From: Chromatiales bacterium
GTDB lineage: Bacteria; Pseudomonadota; Gammaproteobacteria; Chromatiales; Chromatiaceae
Length of the DNA: 14,563 nt
Direction of reading: 5' to 3'
Assembly: GCA_022360595.1 (NCBI GenBank)
Contig: JAKSCN010000656.1
Span: forward strand, 1 to 14,563
Part shown: one piece after another, positions 1 to 6,203 of the stretch
Layout of the letters: each line of letters opens with the position of its first letter
How positions within the stretch are numbered: position 1 is the first letter of the stretch
Program-made: the position numbers and the translations under genes
Notes under the pieces: model-generated
Database searches by the model: none
What the model saw: only the letters and a program-made list of their open reading frames with translations
Told to the model about the DNA's origin: nothing

Positions 1-521
1 TCAATACCGCTCGTGAAGCGCTGATTGCCAAGATTGGTGAGAACATGAATGTACGCCGTTTCCAGCGTTTTGTCGCTAGCAGCGGTAAACTGACCAGCTA
101 CAAACACGGTGTGCGCATCGGTGTTGTGGTTGAAGTTGAAGGTGGTGACGAGCAGTTGGCTAAAGATGTGGCCATGCACGTTGCAGCAACCAATCCGGTT
201 TGTGTCTCTGAAGAGCAAGTGCCCGCCGAGATGCTGACCAAAGAGCGCGAAATCTTCAAAAGCCAGGCGCTGGAGAGTGGTAAGCCCGAGAATATCGTTG
301 ATAAGATTATCGAAGGCCGTGTACGCAAATATCTGGCAGAGATCACTCTGGTAGGGCAGGCGTTCGTCAAGGACCCCGACCAGACTGTTGGTAAACTGCT
401 CGATTCTGCCAACGCCAAAGTTGTCACTTTCTCTCGCTATGAAGTGGGTGAAGGCATCGAGAAAAAGGTTGAGAACTTTGCTGATGAGGTTGCCGCTCAG
501 GCAGCTCAGGCAAAAGGTTAA
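1..521 (+). CDS. tsf: Elongation factor Ts, C-terminal part (5' end outside window)
   Basis: EF-Ts is the cytoplasmic guanine nucleotide exchange factor that releases GDP from EF-Tu during translation elongation. The reading frame is open from position 3 to a TAA at 519-521, giving about 172 residues, so roughly the last 60% of a protein that is about 283 residues in E. coli. Seen directly: a segment starting AREALIAKIGENMNVRRF, then HGVRIGVVVEVEGGDEQLAKD, AMHVAATNP, the region around SGKPENIVDKIIEGR, and a C-terminal VGEGIEKKVENFADEVA. These match the EF-Ts core subdomain, the coiled-coil protrusion and the C-terminal module. The in-frame ATG at 45 is internal, because conserved EF-Ts sequence continues upstream of it. 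By family convention rpsB should lie just upstream, outside the window. A hairpin follows the stop codon. Confidence 0.97.
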   Translation, partial: NTAREALIAKIGENMNVRRFQRFVASSGKLTSYKHGVRIGVVVEVEGGDEQLAKDVAMHVAATNPVCVSEEQVPAEMLTKEREIFKSQALESGKPENIVDKIIEGRVRKYLAEITLVGQAFVKDPDQTVGKLLDSANAKVVTFSRYEVGEGIEKKVENFADEVAAQAAQAKG

Positions 522-535
522 TCTTTATAATAATG

Positions 536-565
536 TAGGGTGTCCGGTAGCTGCCGGATACCCTA
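536..565 (+). terminator. Hairpin between tsf and pyrH, possible weak terminator or attenuator
   Basis: An inverted repeat of 12 pairs with one G-U wobble: arm 536-547 (TAGGGTGTCCGG), six-base loop 548-553, arm 554-565 (CCGGATACCCTA). The sequence after it (TTAACTCC) has no run of T, so it is a poor match to a standard intrinsic terminator. It may reduce read-through from the tsf transcript into pyrH, or protect the 3' end of a processed tsf mRNA. The structure is seen directly; its role is inferred. Confidence 0.5.
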
Positions 566-599
566 TTAACTCCAAATAATAGAGGTCTGTCAGGTACCT

Positions 600-1322
600 A
601 TGACCGAAACAAGCTGCCGAAGGATTCTATTGAAAATCAGTGGTGAAGCACTGATGGGGCAGGGTGATTTTGGTATTGATCCGCAGGTTATCCGGCGGGT
701 TGCTACTGATATCAAGGATTTGACCGAACTGGGGGTTCAGGTTGGTTTAGTCATTGGCGGTGGCAATATCTTCCGCGGTGAAGGACTGGCCAAATCAGGG
801 ATTGAGCGGGCTACCGGTGATCATATCGGCATGTTGGCAACGGTGATGAATGCCTTGGCAATGCAGGATGCGCTGACAAAGATTGGGGTTAAAGCTCACA
901 CTATGTCGGCGATCAGAATGGAGCCGGTGTGTGAACTATTTGAACGTCGTCGCGCTGCTGAGCTACTGCAGGCTGGCGAGGTTGTCATTTTCTCCGGCGG
1001 TACCGGTAATCCTTTTTTCACAACAGATTCCGCAGCCAGTTTACGTGCTATTGAAATCGATGCTGATCTGCTGATTAAGGCGACTAAAGTGGATGGTGTC
1101 TACTCTGCAGATCCGGTGAAAGATCCCGATGCGGTATTCTACCCGCAACTTAGCTATGATCGGGCCCTGGCCGAGGGGCTGAAAGTGATGGATGCCACAG
1201 CCATTGTGTTGTGTCGCGATAATGGTATGCCCTTGCGCGTAATGAATATCAATGAGAAGGGCGCATTGGTTCGCTTAATGCAGGGTGAAGAGATTGGTTC
1301 CCTGGTGGAGAGTGGAGACTGA
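600..1322 (+). CDS. pyrH: UMP kinase
   Basis: Bacterial UMP kinase phosphorylates UMP to UDP with ATP, an early step toward UTP and CTP; it is a cytoplasmic hexamer of the amino acid kinase family. The 240 residues match the usual length (241 in E. coli). Motifs seen: KISGEAL at 12-18 (phosphate binding), GGGN at 53-56, GDHIGMLATVMN at 73-84, GTGNPFFTTDSAA at 134-146, KATKVDGVY at 160-168 and the DPVKDP stretch at 171-176. The ATG at 600 has only a modest AGG five bases upstream, but it puts the RRILLKISGEAL block at the expected distance from the N terminus. It follows tsf after a 78-bp gap with a hairpin, and its TGA is one base before the frr ATG, which suggests translational coupling with frr. 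Confidence 0.98.
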   Translation: MTETSCRRILLKISGEALMGQGDFGIDPQVIRRVATDIKDLTELGVQVGLVIGGGNIFRGEGLAKSGIERATGDHIGMLATVMNALAMQDALTKIGVKAHTMSAIRMEPVCELFERRRAAELLQAGEVVIFSGGTGNPFFTTDSAASLRAIEIDADLLIKATKVDGVYSADPVKDPDAVFYPQLSYDRALAEGLKVMDATAIVLCRDNGMPLRVMNINEKGALVRLMQGEEIGSLVESGD

Positions 1323-1323
1323 G

Positions 1324-1881
1324 ATGATTGACGATATTAAAAAAGATGCTGCTAATCGCATGGGAAAAAGCGTTGAGGCACTGAGTCATGAGCTGGCGAA
1401 GGTTCGTACCGGGCGTGCTCACCCGAGTCTGCTCGACCACATCACCGTCTCATATTACGGGTCTGATGTGCCGCTCAATCAGGTTGCCAATGTCAACGTT
1501 GAAGATGCGCGCACCCTGGCGGTCTCGCCATGGGAGAAAAATATGATCGCTCCGGTTGAAAAGGCGATCATGAACTCCGATTTGGGACTCAACCCCAATA
1601 CTGCGGGTATGGTGATTCGCGTACCGTTGCCTCCGTTGACAGAGGAACGTCGTAAAGATCTGATTCGTGTGGTTAGACAGGAGGCGGAGCAGGCGCGTGT
1701 CGCCATCCGTAATATTCGCCGGGATGCCAACAGCGAATTGAAGAGCTTGGTCAAAGAGAAGTTGATCTCTGAAGATGATGAACATCGTGGTCAGGAGATT
1801 ATTCAGAAACTGACCGATCAGCATGTCAAGGAAGTTGATGATCTGCTGGCCGAAAAAGAAGAAGATTTGATGTCTATCTGA
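1324..1881 (+). CDS. frr: Ribosome recycling factor
   Basis: RRF acts with EF-G in the cytoplasm to split post-termination ribosomes so subunits can be reused. The 185-residue product has exactly the E. coli length. Seen: N-terminal MIDDIKKDAANRM, KVRTGRAHPSLLD at about 28-40, AVEKAIMNSDLGLNPN at the centre, and the highly conserved RVPLPPLTEERRKDL followed by the long helical segment EQARVAIRNIRRDAN and the ISEDDEHRGQ region. A longer in-frame reading from 1285 exists but overlaps pyrH. I chose the ATG at 1324 because it has a GGAG at 1314-1317 six bases upstream and gives the family N terminus. Only one base separates the pyrH stop from this start. Confidence 0.98.
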   Translation: MIDDIKKDAANRMGKSVEALSHELAKVRTGRAHPSLLDHITVSYYGSDVPLNQVANVNVEDARTLAVSPWEKNMIAPVEKAIMNSDLGLNPNTAGMVIRVPLPPLTEERRKDLIRVVRQEAEQARVAIRNIRRDANSELKSLVKEKLISEDDEHRGQEIIQKLTDQHVKEVDDLLAEKEEDLMSI

Positions 1882-1909
1882 TGCCTGGTCGACAGGTAGT
1901 CAGAAGACG

Positions 1910-2680
1910 ATGACTGATTCAAGCGATACTGACCTGCTGAACCTGACCAGGTTGCCCCGGCATATTGCCATTGTGATGGATGGCAATGGGCGTTGGGCTC
2001 AACAGCAGGGGATGGTGCGTACCGCCGGCCATAAGGCCGGCGTCAATTCTGTTAGAAATACCGTTGAAGCCTGTGCCCGCTATGGGGTGGAGGTTCTGAC
2101 GCTGTTTGCCTTCAGTAGCGAAAACTGGAAACGTCCTGAGAAGGAAGTTGGTCTGCTGATGGATCTCTTTTTTACCGCACTACATCGTGAGGTAAAACGC
2201 CTGAAGCGCAATAATGTTCGCCTGCGTATCATCGGTGATCGGAGTGCTTTTTCCGAGAAGCTACAGAAGCGCATGGCTTCAGCCGAGGCGGAGACGGCTG
2301 ATGGCACCGGTTTGGTGCTGCAAGTCGCCGCCAATTACGGCGGCCGCTGGGATATCGCTCAGGCGATGCAGCAGATTGCTGCAGATGTCGTGGCGGGTAA
2401 GGTCGCGTCTGAGGCTGTGAATGAGCAACTCGTCTCCGATTATCTCTCGTTTGCGGATTTACCCAACCCCGATCTCTTTATCCGCACCGGCGGTGAACAG
2501 CGCCTGAGCAATTTTATATTGTGGCAGGCAGCTTATGCCGAGCTCTATTTTTCCGATGTGTTGTGGCCCGATTTTGATATCAAGGCACTGAACGCTGCGC
2601 TGCAATCTTTTGCAAACCGTGAACGACGCTTTGGCAAGACGGGCGAACAGGTACGCATAGAAGAGAAAAGAGAGGAGTAA
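1910..2680 (+). CDS. uppS: Undecaprenyl diphosphate synthase (cis-prenyltransferase)
   Basis: UppS adds eight isopentenyl units in cis to farnesyl diphosphate to make the C55 carrier lipid used for peptidoglycan and O-antigen export; it is cytosolic and loosely membrane associated. The 256 residues match the family. Seen: HIAIVMDGNGRWA at 18-30 with the catalytic Asp24, GHKAG at 40-44, FAFSSENWKRP at 67-76, NYGGRWD at 142-148, and RTGGEQRLSNF at 192-202 followed by YAELYF with the Mg-binding Glu211. The Shine-Dalgarno before ATG 1910 is weak, though the N-terminal length fits. It lies 28 bases after frr and 5 bases before cdsA. Dxr, encoded two genes downstream, supplies its isoprenoid substrates. 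Confidence 0.97.
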   Translation: MTDSSDTDLLNLTRLPRHIAIVMDGNGRWAQQQGMVRTAGHKAGVNSVRNTVEACARYGVEVLTLFAFSSENWKRPEKEVGLLMDLFFTALHREVKRLKRNNVRLRIIGDRSAFSEKLQKRMASAEAETADGTGLVLQVAANYGGRWDIAQAMQQIAADVVAGKVASEAVNEQLVSDYLSFADLPNPDLFIRTGGEQRLSNFILWQAAYAELYFSDVLWPDFDIKALNAALQSFANRERRFGKTGEQVRIEEKREE

Positions 2681-2685
2681 TCGCT

Positions 2686-3504
2686 ATGTTGAATCAACGG
2701 ATTACCACCGCTCTGATCCTGGTGCCAATAGTCCTTTGCGCAATTTTTCTATTGCCCACTCCGGTATTTGCGGCCGCAGTAGGGATAGTTGTGCTGTTGG
2801 CAGGCAAAGAGTGGCTTGCCTTGGCCAAGCTGAATGGCGCTAAAGAGTCGGCGCTTTTTTGGCTCGGCCTGGTGGTCAGTATGTTGCTTGCCTATGGCAT
2901 GGTCAAATACTCGCAAGCGGGGTTTTATCTATTCACCATAGCCACTGTTTTCTGGCTCTATCTAATCGTCACTTTACTGCGCTATAAGCCTGAAAGCAGT
3001 TCTGAAATGGGGCGTGTGGGTAAGGCGTTGTTGGGGATTTTCCTGCTTGCCGCGGCCTGGGCAGGTTTGGTAGCGATTCATGGTTACTCGGAAGATGGTG
3101 ATTTACTGGTACTGTTTGCCATGTCATTGAGCTGGGCGGCGGATACTTTTGCCTATTTCTCCGGCAGGCGCTGGGGCAAGGTGAAGTTGGCGCCGAACAT
3201 CAGCCCTGGCAAGACCCGAGAGGGGGTTTATGGTGCACTTTTAGGCGCGATCGTATGGGGTGTATTATTGAGCTGGTGGCAGCCTGAACTGGGTCATGCG
3301 ATGGTGTTGATTCTGTTTTGTGTCGCGCTCTGTTTTGTATCTGTTTTTGGTGATCTGTTCGAGAGTTTGCTGAAACGCCAGGCAGGCATTAAAGACAGCG
3401 GTAATCTGCTTCCGGGACATGGTGGTGTGCTGGATCGTATTGATAGTCTGATCGCTGTCGCCCCTGTCTTCGCATTTGGTCTCTATTTGTCGGGAGTACT
3501 CTGA
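2686..3504 (+). CDS. cdsA: Phosphatidate cytidylyltransferase (CDP-diglyceride synthase)
   Basis: CdsA is an inner-membrane enzyme that converts phosphatidic acid and CTP into CDP-diacylglycerol, the precursor of all major phospholipids. The 272-residue product is strongly hydrophobic, with about seven or eight likely membrane segments spread from residue 8 to the C terminus. The family signature is complete at 227-253: SLLKR, then KDSG, then PGHGGVLDRID. The SWAADTFAYFSGRRWGK segment (149-165) and the SPGKTREG loop (173-180) are also typical. The ATG at 2686 has AGGAG at 2673-2677, eight bases upstream. The stop overlaps the dxr start by one base (TGATG at 3502-3506), implying translational coupling. 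Confidence 0.97.
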   Translation: MLNQRITTALILVPIVLCAIFLLPTPVFAAAVGIVVLLAGKEWLALAKLNGAKESALFWLGLVVSMLLAYGMVKYSQAGFYLFTIATVFWLYLIVTLLRYKPESSSEMGRVGKALLGIFLLAAAWAGLVAIHGYSEDGDLLVLFAMSLSWAADTFAYFSGRRWGKVKLAPNISPGKTREGVYGALLGAIVWGVLLSWWQPELGHAMVLILFCVALCFVSVFGDLFESLLKRQAGIKDSGNLLPGHGGVLDRIDSLIAVAPVFAFGLYLSGVL

Positions 3505-4682
3505 TGATCGGTATGTCGGTGCTCGGCTCAACGGGGTCAATTGGTGTCAGTACCCTGGATGTGGTGGCGCGCCACCCTGATAAATACCGGGCCGTTGCGC
3601 TCAGCGCCAATCGGGATGTGGATGGGCTGGAGAAGCAGTGCCTCGCTTTTTGTCCTGATTATGCTGTCATGGCTGATGCGAAAGCAGCCCAAGAGCTGGA
3701 ACAGCGGCTCGCGGGGCGGGGACTGCCGACAGCAGTGCTGGCCGGTTCGGCAGGACTGGAGACCATCGCGGCCCTTCCTGGTGTTGACTACGTGATGGCC
3801 GCCATTGTCGGGGCTGCCGGTTTGTTGCCTACGTTGGCCGCGGTGCGGGCGGGAAAGCGTATTCTGCTGGCTAATAAGGAGTCGCTGGTTGTCTCTGGCG
3901 AACTGTTTATGCGTGAGGCGGCCGCCCACGGCGCTGAAATTCTCCCTATCGATAGCGAGCACAATGCTGTTTTTCAATGTATGCCGGCCAATTTTCAGCA
4001 AGGCTTGGGGCAGGTCGGTGTCACCCGTATTCTGCTAACCGCTTCAGGTGGGCCTTTTCGTGCCATGCCGTTGAAGCAGTTGGTGGATGTTACTCCGGCC
4101 CAGGCCTGTGCCCACCCCAATTGGTCCATGGGACGCAAGATCTCTGTCGATTCAGCGACCATGATGAACAAAGGGCTGGAGGTGATTGAAGCCTGTTGGC
4201 TGTTCCACACACGCCCGGACAAGGTAAAGGTGGTGCTTCACCCGCAGAGCGTCATCCATTCCATGGTTGAGTACCAAGATGGCTCAATTCTGGCTCAGCT
4301 TGGTAATCCCGATATGCGTACCCCTATTGCCCATGCAATGGCCTGGCCTGAGAGAATCGAGTCAGGGGTGGGTTCTCTGGATCTGTTTGAGGTGGCCAGG
4401 CTCGATTTTGAAGAGCCGGATCTGGCGCGATTCCCCTGTTTGCGTCTCGCCTATCAGGCCATTGAGGTGTCGGGTACGGCCCCCGCAATTTTGAATGCGG
4501 CCAATGAGGTGGCGGTTGACGCTTTTCTCAATGAGCGGATCCCTTTTAGTCGGATTTCCGGGCTGATTGAGGATGTGTTGAATCAGCTTCCGGCGGAGCA
4601 GAACCCCAGTTTTGAATTGCTGCTTGAAGTGGACACCCAAGCCCGCCGGTTGGCGGAACAATTGGTGGCAAAACAGGTCTGA
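3504..4682 (+). CDS. dxr: 1-deoxy-D-xylulose 5-phosphate reductoisomerase
   Basis: Dxr converts DXP to 2-C-methyl-D-erythritol 4-phosphate with NADPH and a divalent metal, the committed step of the MEP isoprenoid pathway in the cytoplasm. Length 392 compares with 398 in E. coli. Seen: NADPH-binding GSTGSIG at 8-14, LANKESLV at 122-129, PIDSEHN at 148-154 with metal ligands Asp150 and Glu152, TASGGPFR at 179-186, HPNWSMGRKISVDSATMMNK at 204-223 with catalytic-loop His204, and the third ligand Glu226. ATG 3504 was chosen over the ATG at 3513 because it gives the family N-terminal spacing and has GGGAG at 3492-3496. The gene sits between cdsA and rseP, as in Pseudomonas and unlike E. coli, where it follows frr. 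Confidence 0.98.
   Translation: MIGMSVLGSTGSIGVSTLDVVARHPDKYRAVALSANRDVDGLEKQCLAFCPDYAVMADAKAAQELEQRLAGRGLPTAVLAGSAGLETIAALPGVDYVMAAIVGAAGLLPTLAAVRAGKRILLANKESLVVSGELFMREAAAHGAEILPIDSEHNAVFQCMPANFQQGLGQVGVTRILLTASGGPFRAMPLKQLVDVTPAQACAHPNWSMGRKISVDSATMMNKGLEVIEACWLFHTRPDKVKVVLHPQSVIHSMVEYQDGSILAQLGNPDMRTPIAHAMAWPERIESGVGSLDLFEVARLDFEEPDLARFPCLRLAYQAIEVSGTAPAILNAANEVAVDAFLNERIPFSRISGLIEDVLNQLPAEQNPSFELLLEVDTQARRLAEQLVAKQV
4655..4682 (+). promoter_or_regulatory. Candidate sigma-E promoter ahead of rseP
   Basis: Within the last codons of dxr lies GGAACAA (4655-4661), then 16 bases, then TCTGA (4678-4682). The known sigma-E pattern is GGAACTT, about 16 bases, then TCTGA or TCTAA. The essential GGAAC and the complete -10 are present; the two terminal T of the -35 are replaced by A. 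A start point about six bases after the -10 would fall at about 4688, almost on the rseP ATG at 4691. RseP is itself in the sigma-E activation pathway, so such control is plausible, but the match could be chance. Confidence 0.35.
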
Positions 4683-4690
4683 CGGTCAAT

Positions 4691-6064
4691 ATGGATTCAC
4701 TACTGTTTACTATCGCCTCCTTTATCGTTGCCTTGGCGATTCTGATTGCCGTGCATGAGTTCGGTCACTTTTGGGTGGCACGAAAGCTGGGCGTCAAAGT
4801 GCTGCGCTTCTCCATTGGGTTTGGTAAGCCGCTCTGGCGTTATCGTGAGAAGAGGCCGAGTGATGAGACTGAATATGTAGTGGCGGCCATCCCGTTGGGC
4901 GGCTACGTAAAGATGCTGGATGAGCGCGAAGGGGAGGTGAGTGAAGCCGAACTGCATCGCGCATTTAATCGTCAGAGCCTGCCTACCCGAAGCGCTATCG
5001 TCGCGGCGGGGCCTCTATTCAATTTTCTTTTCGCTATTTTTGCTTTCTGGCTGATTTTTCAGGTCGGTGATACAGGCACCCGTGCGATAGTGGGTGAGAT
5101 CAAGCCGAGTTCTATCGCCGAGTCGGCTGGTTTTCAGGTTGGAGATTCGATCACCCATGTGGGCGATCGCTATGCGCCGACCTGGGAGACAGCAGTCTAT
5201 GCGTTGTTATTCGAGTCTGGTGATGATGAGCCTTTGGCGGTGCGGGTGACTGATGCACAGGGAGCAGAACAGACTCGCATGCTACCTTCAGAAGGGCTGC
5301 TGAAACTGATCGACGAGGGGAATATTCTGGGCGCGATGGGGTTGACCCCGGAACGGCCTGTGGCGCCGCCTCGTTTAGGTCGGATCGTTGTGGGTGAGTC
5401 TGCCGATCGCGCTGGCCTGCAGCGGGACGATCTGGTTCTTTCCGTTGATGGGAAAAGCGTCTCGAGCTGGACCGAGCTGGTCACCTATATTCGTGAGAAC
5501 CCCGGTAAGGCGGTTGAACTTGAGGTGGAGCGCGGTGGAAGTCTGATCAACTCTACGTTGGTGATCGGTAAGAAAAAAGAAGCGGATGGGGAGGTGGTCG
5601 GCCGAATAGGCGCAGGCGTTTCCATTCCCGAAGGCTTCTATGATGACTACCGGATGGAAATTACGCTCGGGCCACTGGAAGCGATTCCCGCATCCGCGGT
5701 GCAGACCTGGGATATGAGCGTCTTTCTGGTGCGGATGGTTGGCAGGATGGTCACCGGTAAGGCTTCGATCAAGAATATCAGTGGTCCGATTTCGATTGCG
5801 CAGACTGCCGGTAAATCGGCCAGTTTCGGTTTTGTCCATTTTGTTAAATTTCTGGCGTTGATCAGCATCAGTCTTGGGGTGCTGAATCTGTTGCCCATCC
5901 CCATTCTTGATGGGGGACATCTGCTCTTTTTCCTGATCGAGGCTATTAAGGGGAGTGAGTTGTCGGAAGAGGCTCAAATACGGGGGCAGAAGATCGGCAT
6001 ATTGCTGTTGCTCGGATTAATGGCATTGGCTTTTTATGTCGATATTTCGCGCTTGCTGGGATAG
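4691..6064 (+). CDS. rseP: RseP site-2 zinc metalloprotease
   Basis: RseP is an inner-membrane intramembrane protease that makes the second cut in anti-sigma factor RseA, releasing sigma-E during outer-membrane stress; it also clears signal-peptide remnants. Length 457 compares with 450 in E. coli. Seen: the first membrane helix with the zinc motif HEFGH at 22-26, a second hydrophobic segment starting near GPLFNFLFA, two tandem PDZ domains at roughly 125-210 and 220-300 (the second contains GRIVVGESADRAGLQRDD), then a membrane helix ending in NLLPIPILDGG with the third zinc ligand Asp407, and a final helix before the C terminus. It starts 8 bases after dxr with only a weak ACGG ribosome site. 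A candidate sigma-E promoter lies just upstream. Confidence 0.97.
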   Translation: MDSLLFTIASFIVALAILIAVHEFGHFWVARKLGVKVLRFSIGFGKPLWRYREKRPSDETEYVVAAIPLGGYVKMLDEREGEVSEAELHRAFNRQSLPTRSAIVAAGPLFNFLFAIFAFWLIFQVGDTGTRAIVGEIKPSSIAESAGFQVGDSITHVGDRYAPTWETAVYALLFESGDDEPLAVRVTDAQGAEQTRMLPSEGLLKLIDEGNILGAMGLTPERPVAPPRLGRIVVGESADRAGLQRDDLVLSVDGKSVSSWTELVTYIRENPGKAVELEVERGGSLINSTLVIGKKKEADGEVVGRIGAGVSIPEGFYDDYRMEITLGPLEAIPASAVQTWDMSVFLVRMVGRMVTGKASIKNISGPISIAQTAGKSASFGFVHFVKFLALISISLGVLNLLPIPILDGGHLLFFLIEAIKGSELSEEAQIRGQKIGILLLLGLMALAFYVDISRLLG

Positions 6065-6143
6065 TGCAACAAGATTCATTATACTAGGGCGCTTTAAAAT
6101 AGATTTCCTGACAGGCTAAGTGATTATTATGTAGTCAAGGGGC

Positions 6144-6162
6144 TGGGGATAGTCCCTGTTTT
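6144..6162 (+). terminator. Short hairpin followed by four T, weak terminator candidate after rseP
   Basis: In the 139-bp rseP-bamA gap, TGGGGA (6144-6149) can pair with TCCCTG (6153-6158) using four Watson-Crick and two G-U pairs around a three-base loop, and is followed directly by TTTT (6159-6162). The stem is short, so it would at most be a partial terminator separating rseP from bamA. Confidence 0.25.
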
Positions 6163-6191
6163 ATCAGGTTTTGTAATAAAAATCATATAGA

Positions 6192-6197
6192 TATAAT
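6192..6197 (+). promoter_or_regulatory. Perfect -10 hexamer six bases before the bamA start
   Basis: TATAAT at 6192-6197 is a perfect sigma-70 -10 element. The best -35 candidate is TTGTAA at 6171-6176 (four of six consensus bases) with a short 15-base spacer. Transcription would start near 6203-6205, at the bamA ATG itself (6204), so any mRNA from here would have almost no leader. The region is AT-rich, so chance occurrence is a real alternative. Confidence 0.3.
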
Positions 6198-6203
6198 CAA
6201 AAT

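Noticed and set aside
526..531. TATAAT after tsf as a pyrH promoter
   Set aside because: No sequence resembling TTGACA lies 15-18 bases upstream, and the site overlaps an AT-rich tail; I kept it only as context for the hairpin.
1285..1323. Longer frr starting at 1285
   Set aside because: The extra 13 residues overlap pyrH and are not part of ribosome recycling factor; ATG 1324 has the better ribosome site.
5515..5552. GAACTT followed by TCTGA inside rseP, another possible sigma-E site
   Set aside because: The spacer is 20 bases, too long for sigma-E, and it lies in the middle of coding sequence.
5375..5977. Long minus-strand open frame of 200 codons antisense to rseP
   Set aside because: It is a shadow of the rseP coding sequence, with a low-complexity His/Arg/Gln-rich product and no recognisable domain or ribosome site. 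The same applies to the other antisense frames, such as 11765-12298 and 6347-6844.
6107..6168. Two CCTG...CAGG palindromes (6107-6115 and 6155-6168) in the rseP-bamA gap as an operator
   Set aside because: Four-base arms with different spacers (1 and 6 bases) are expected by chance, and no known regulator site fits.
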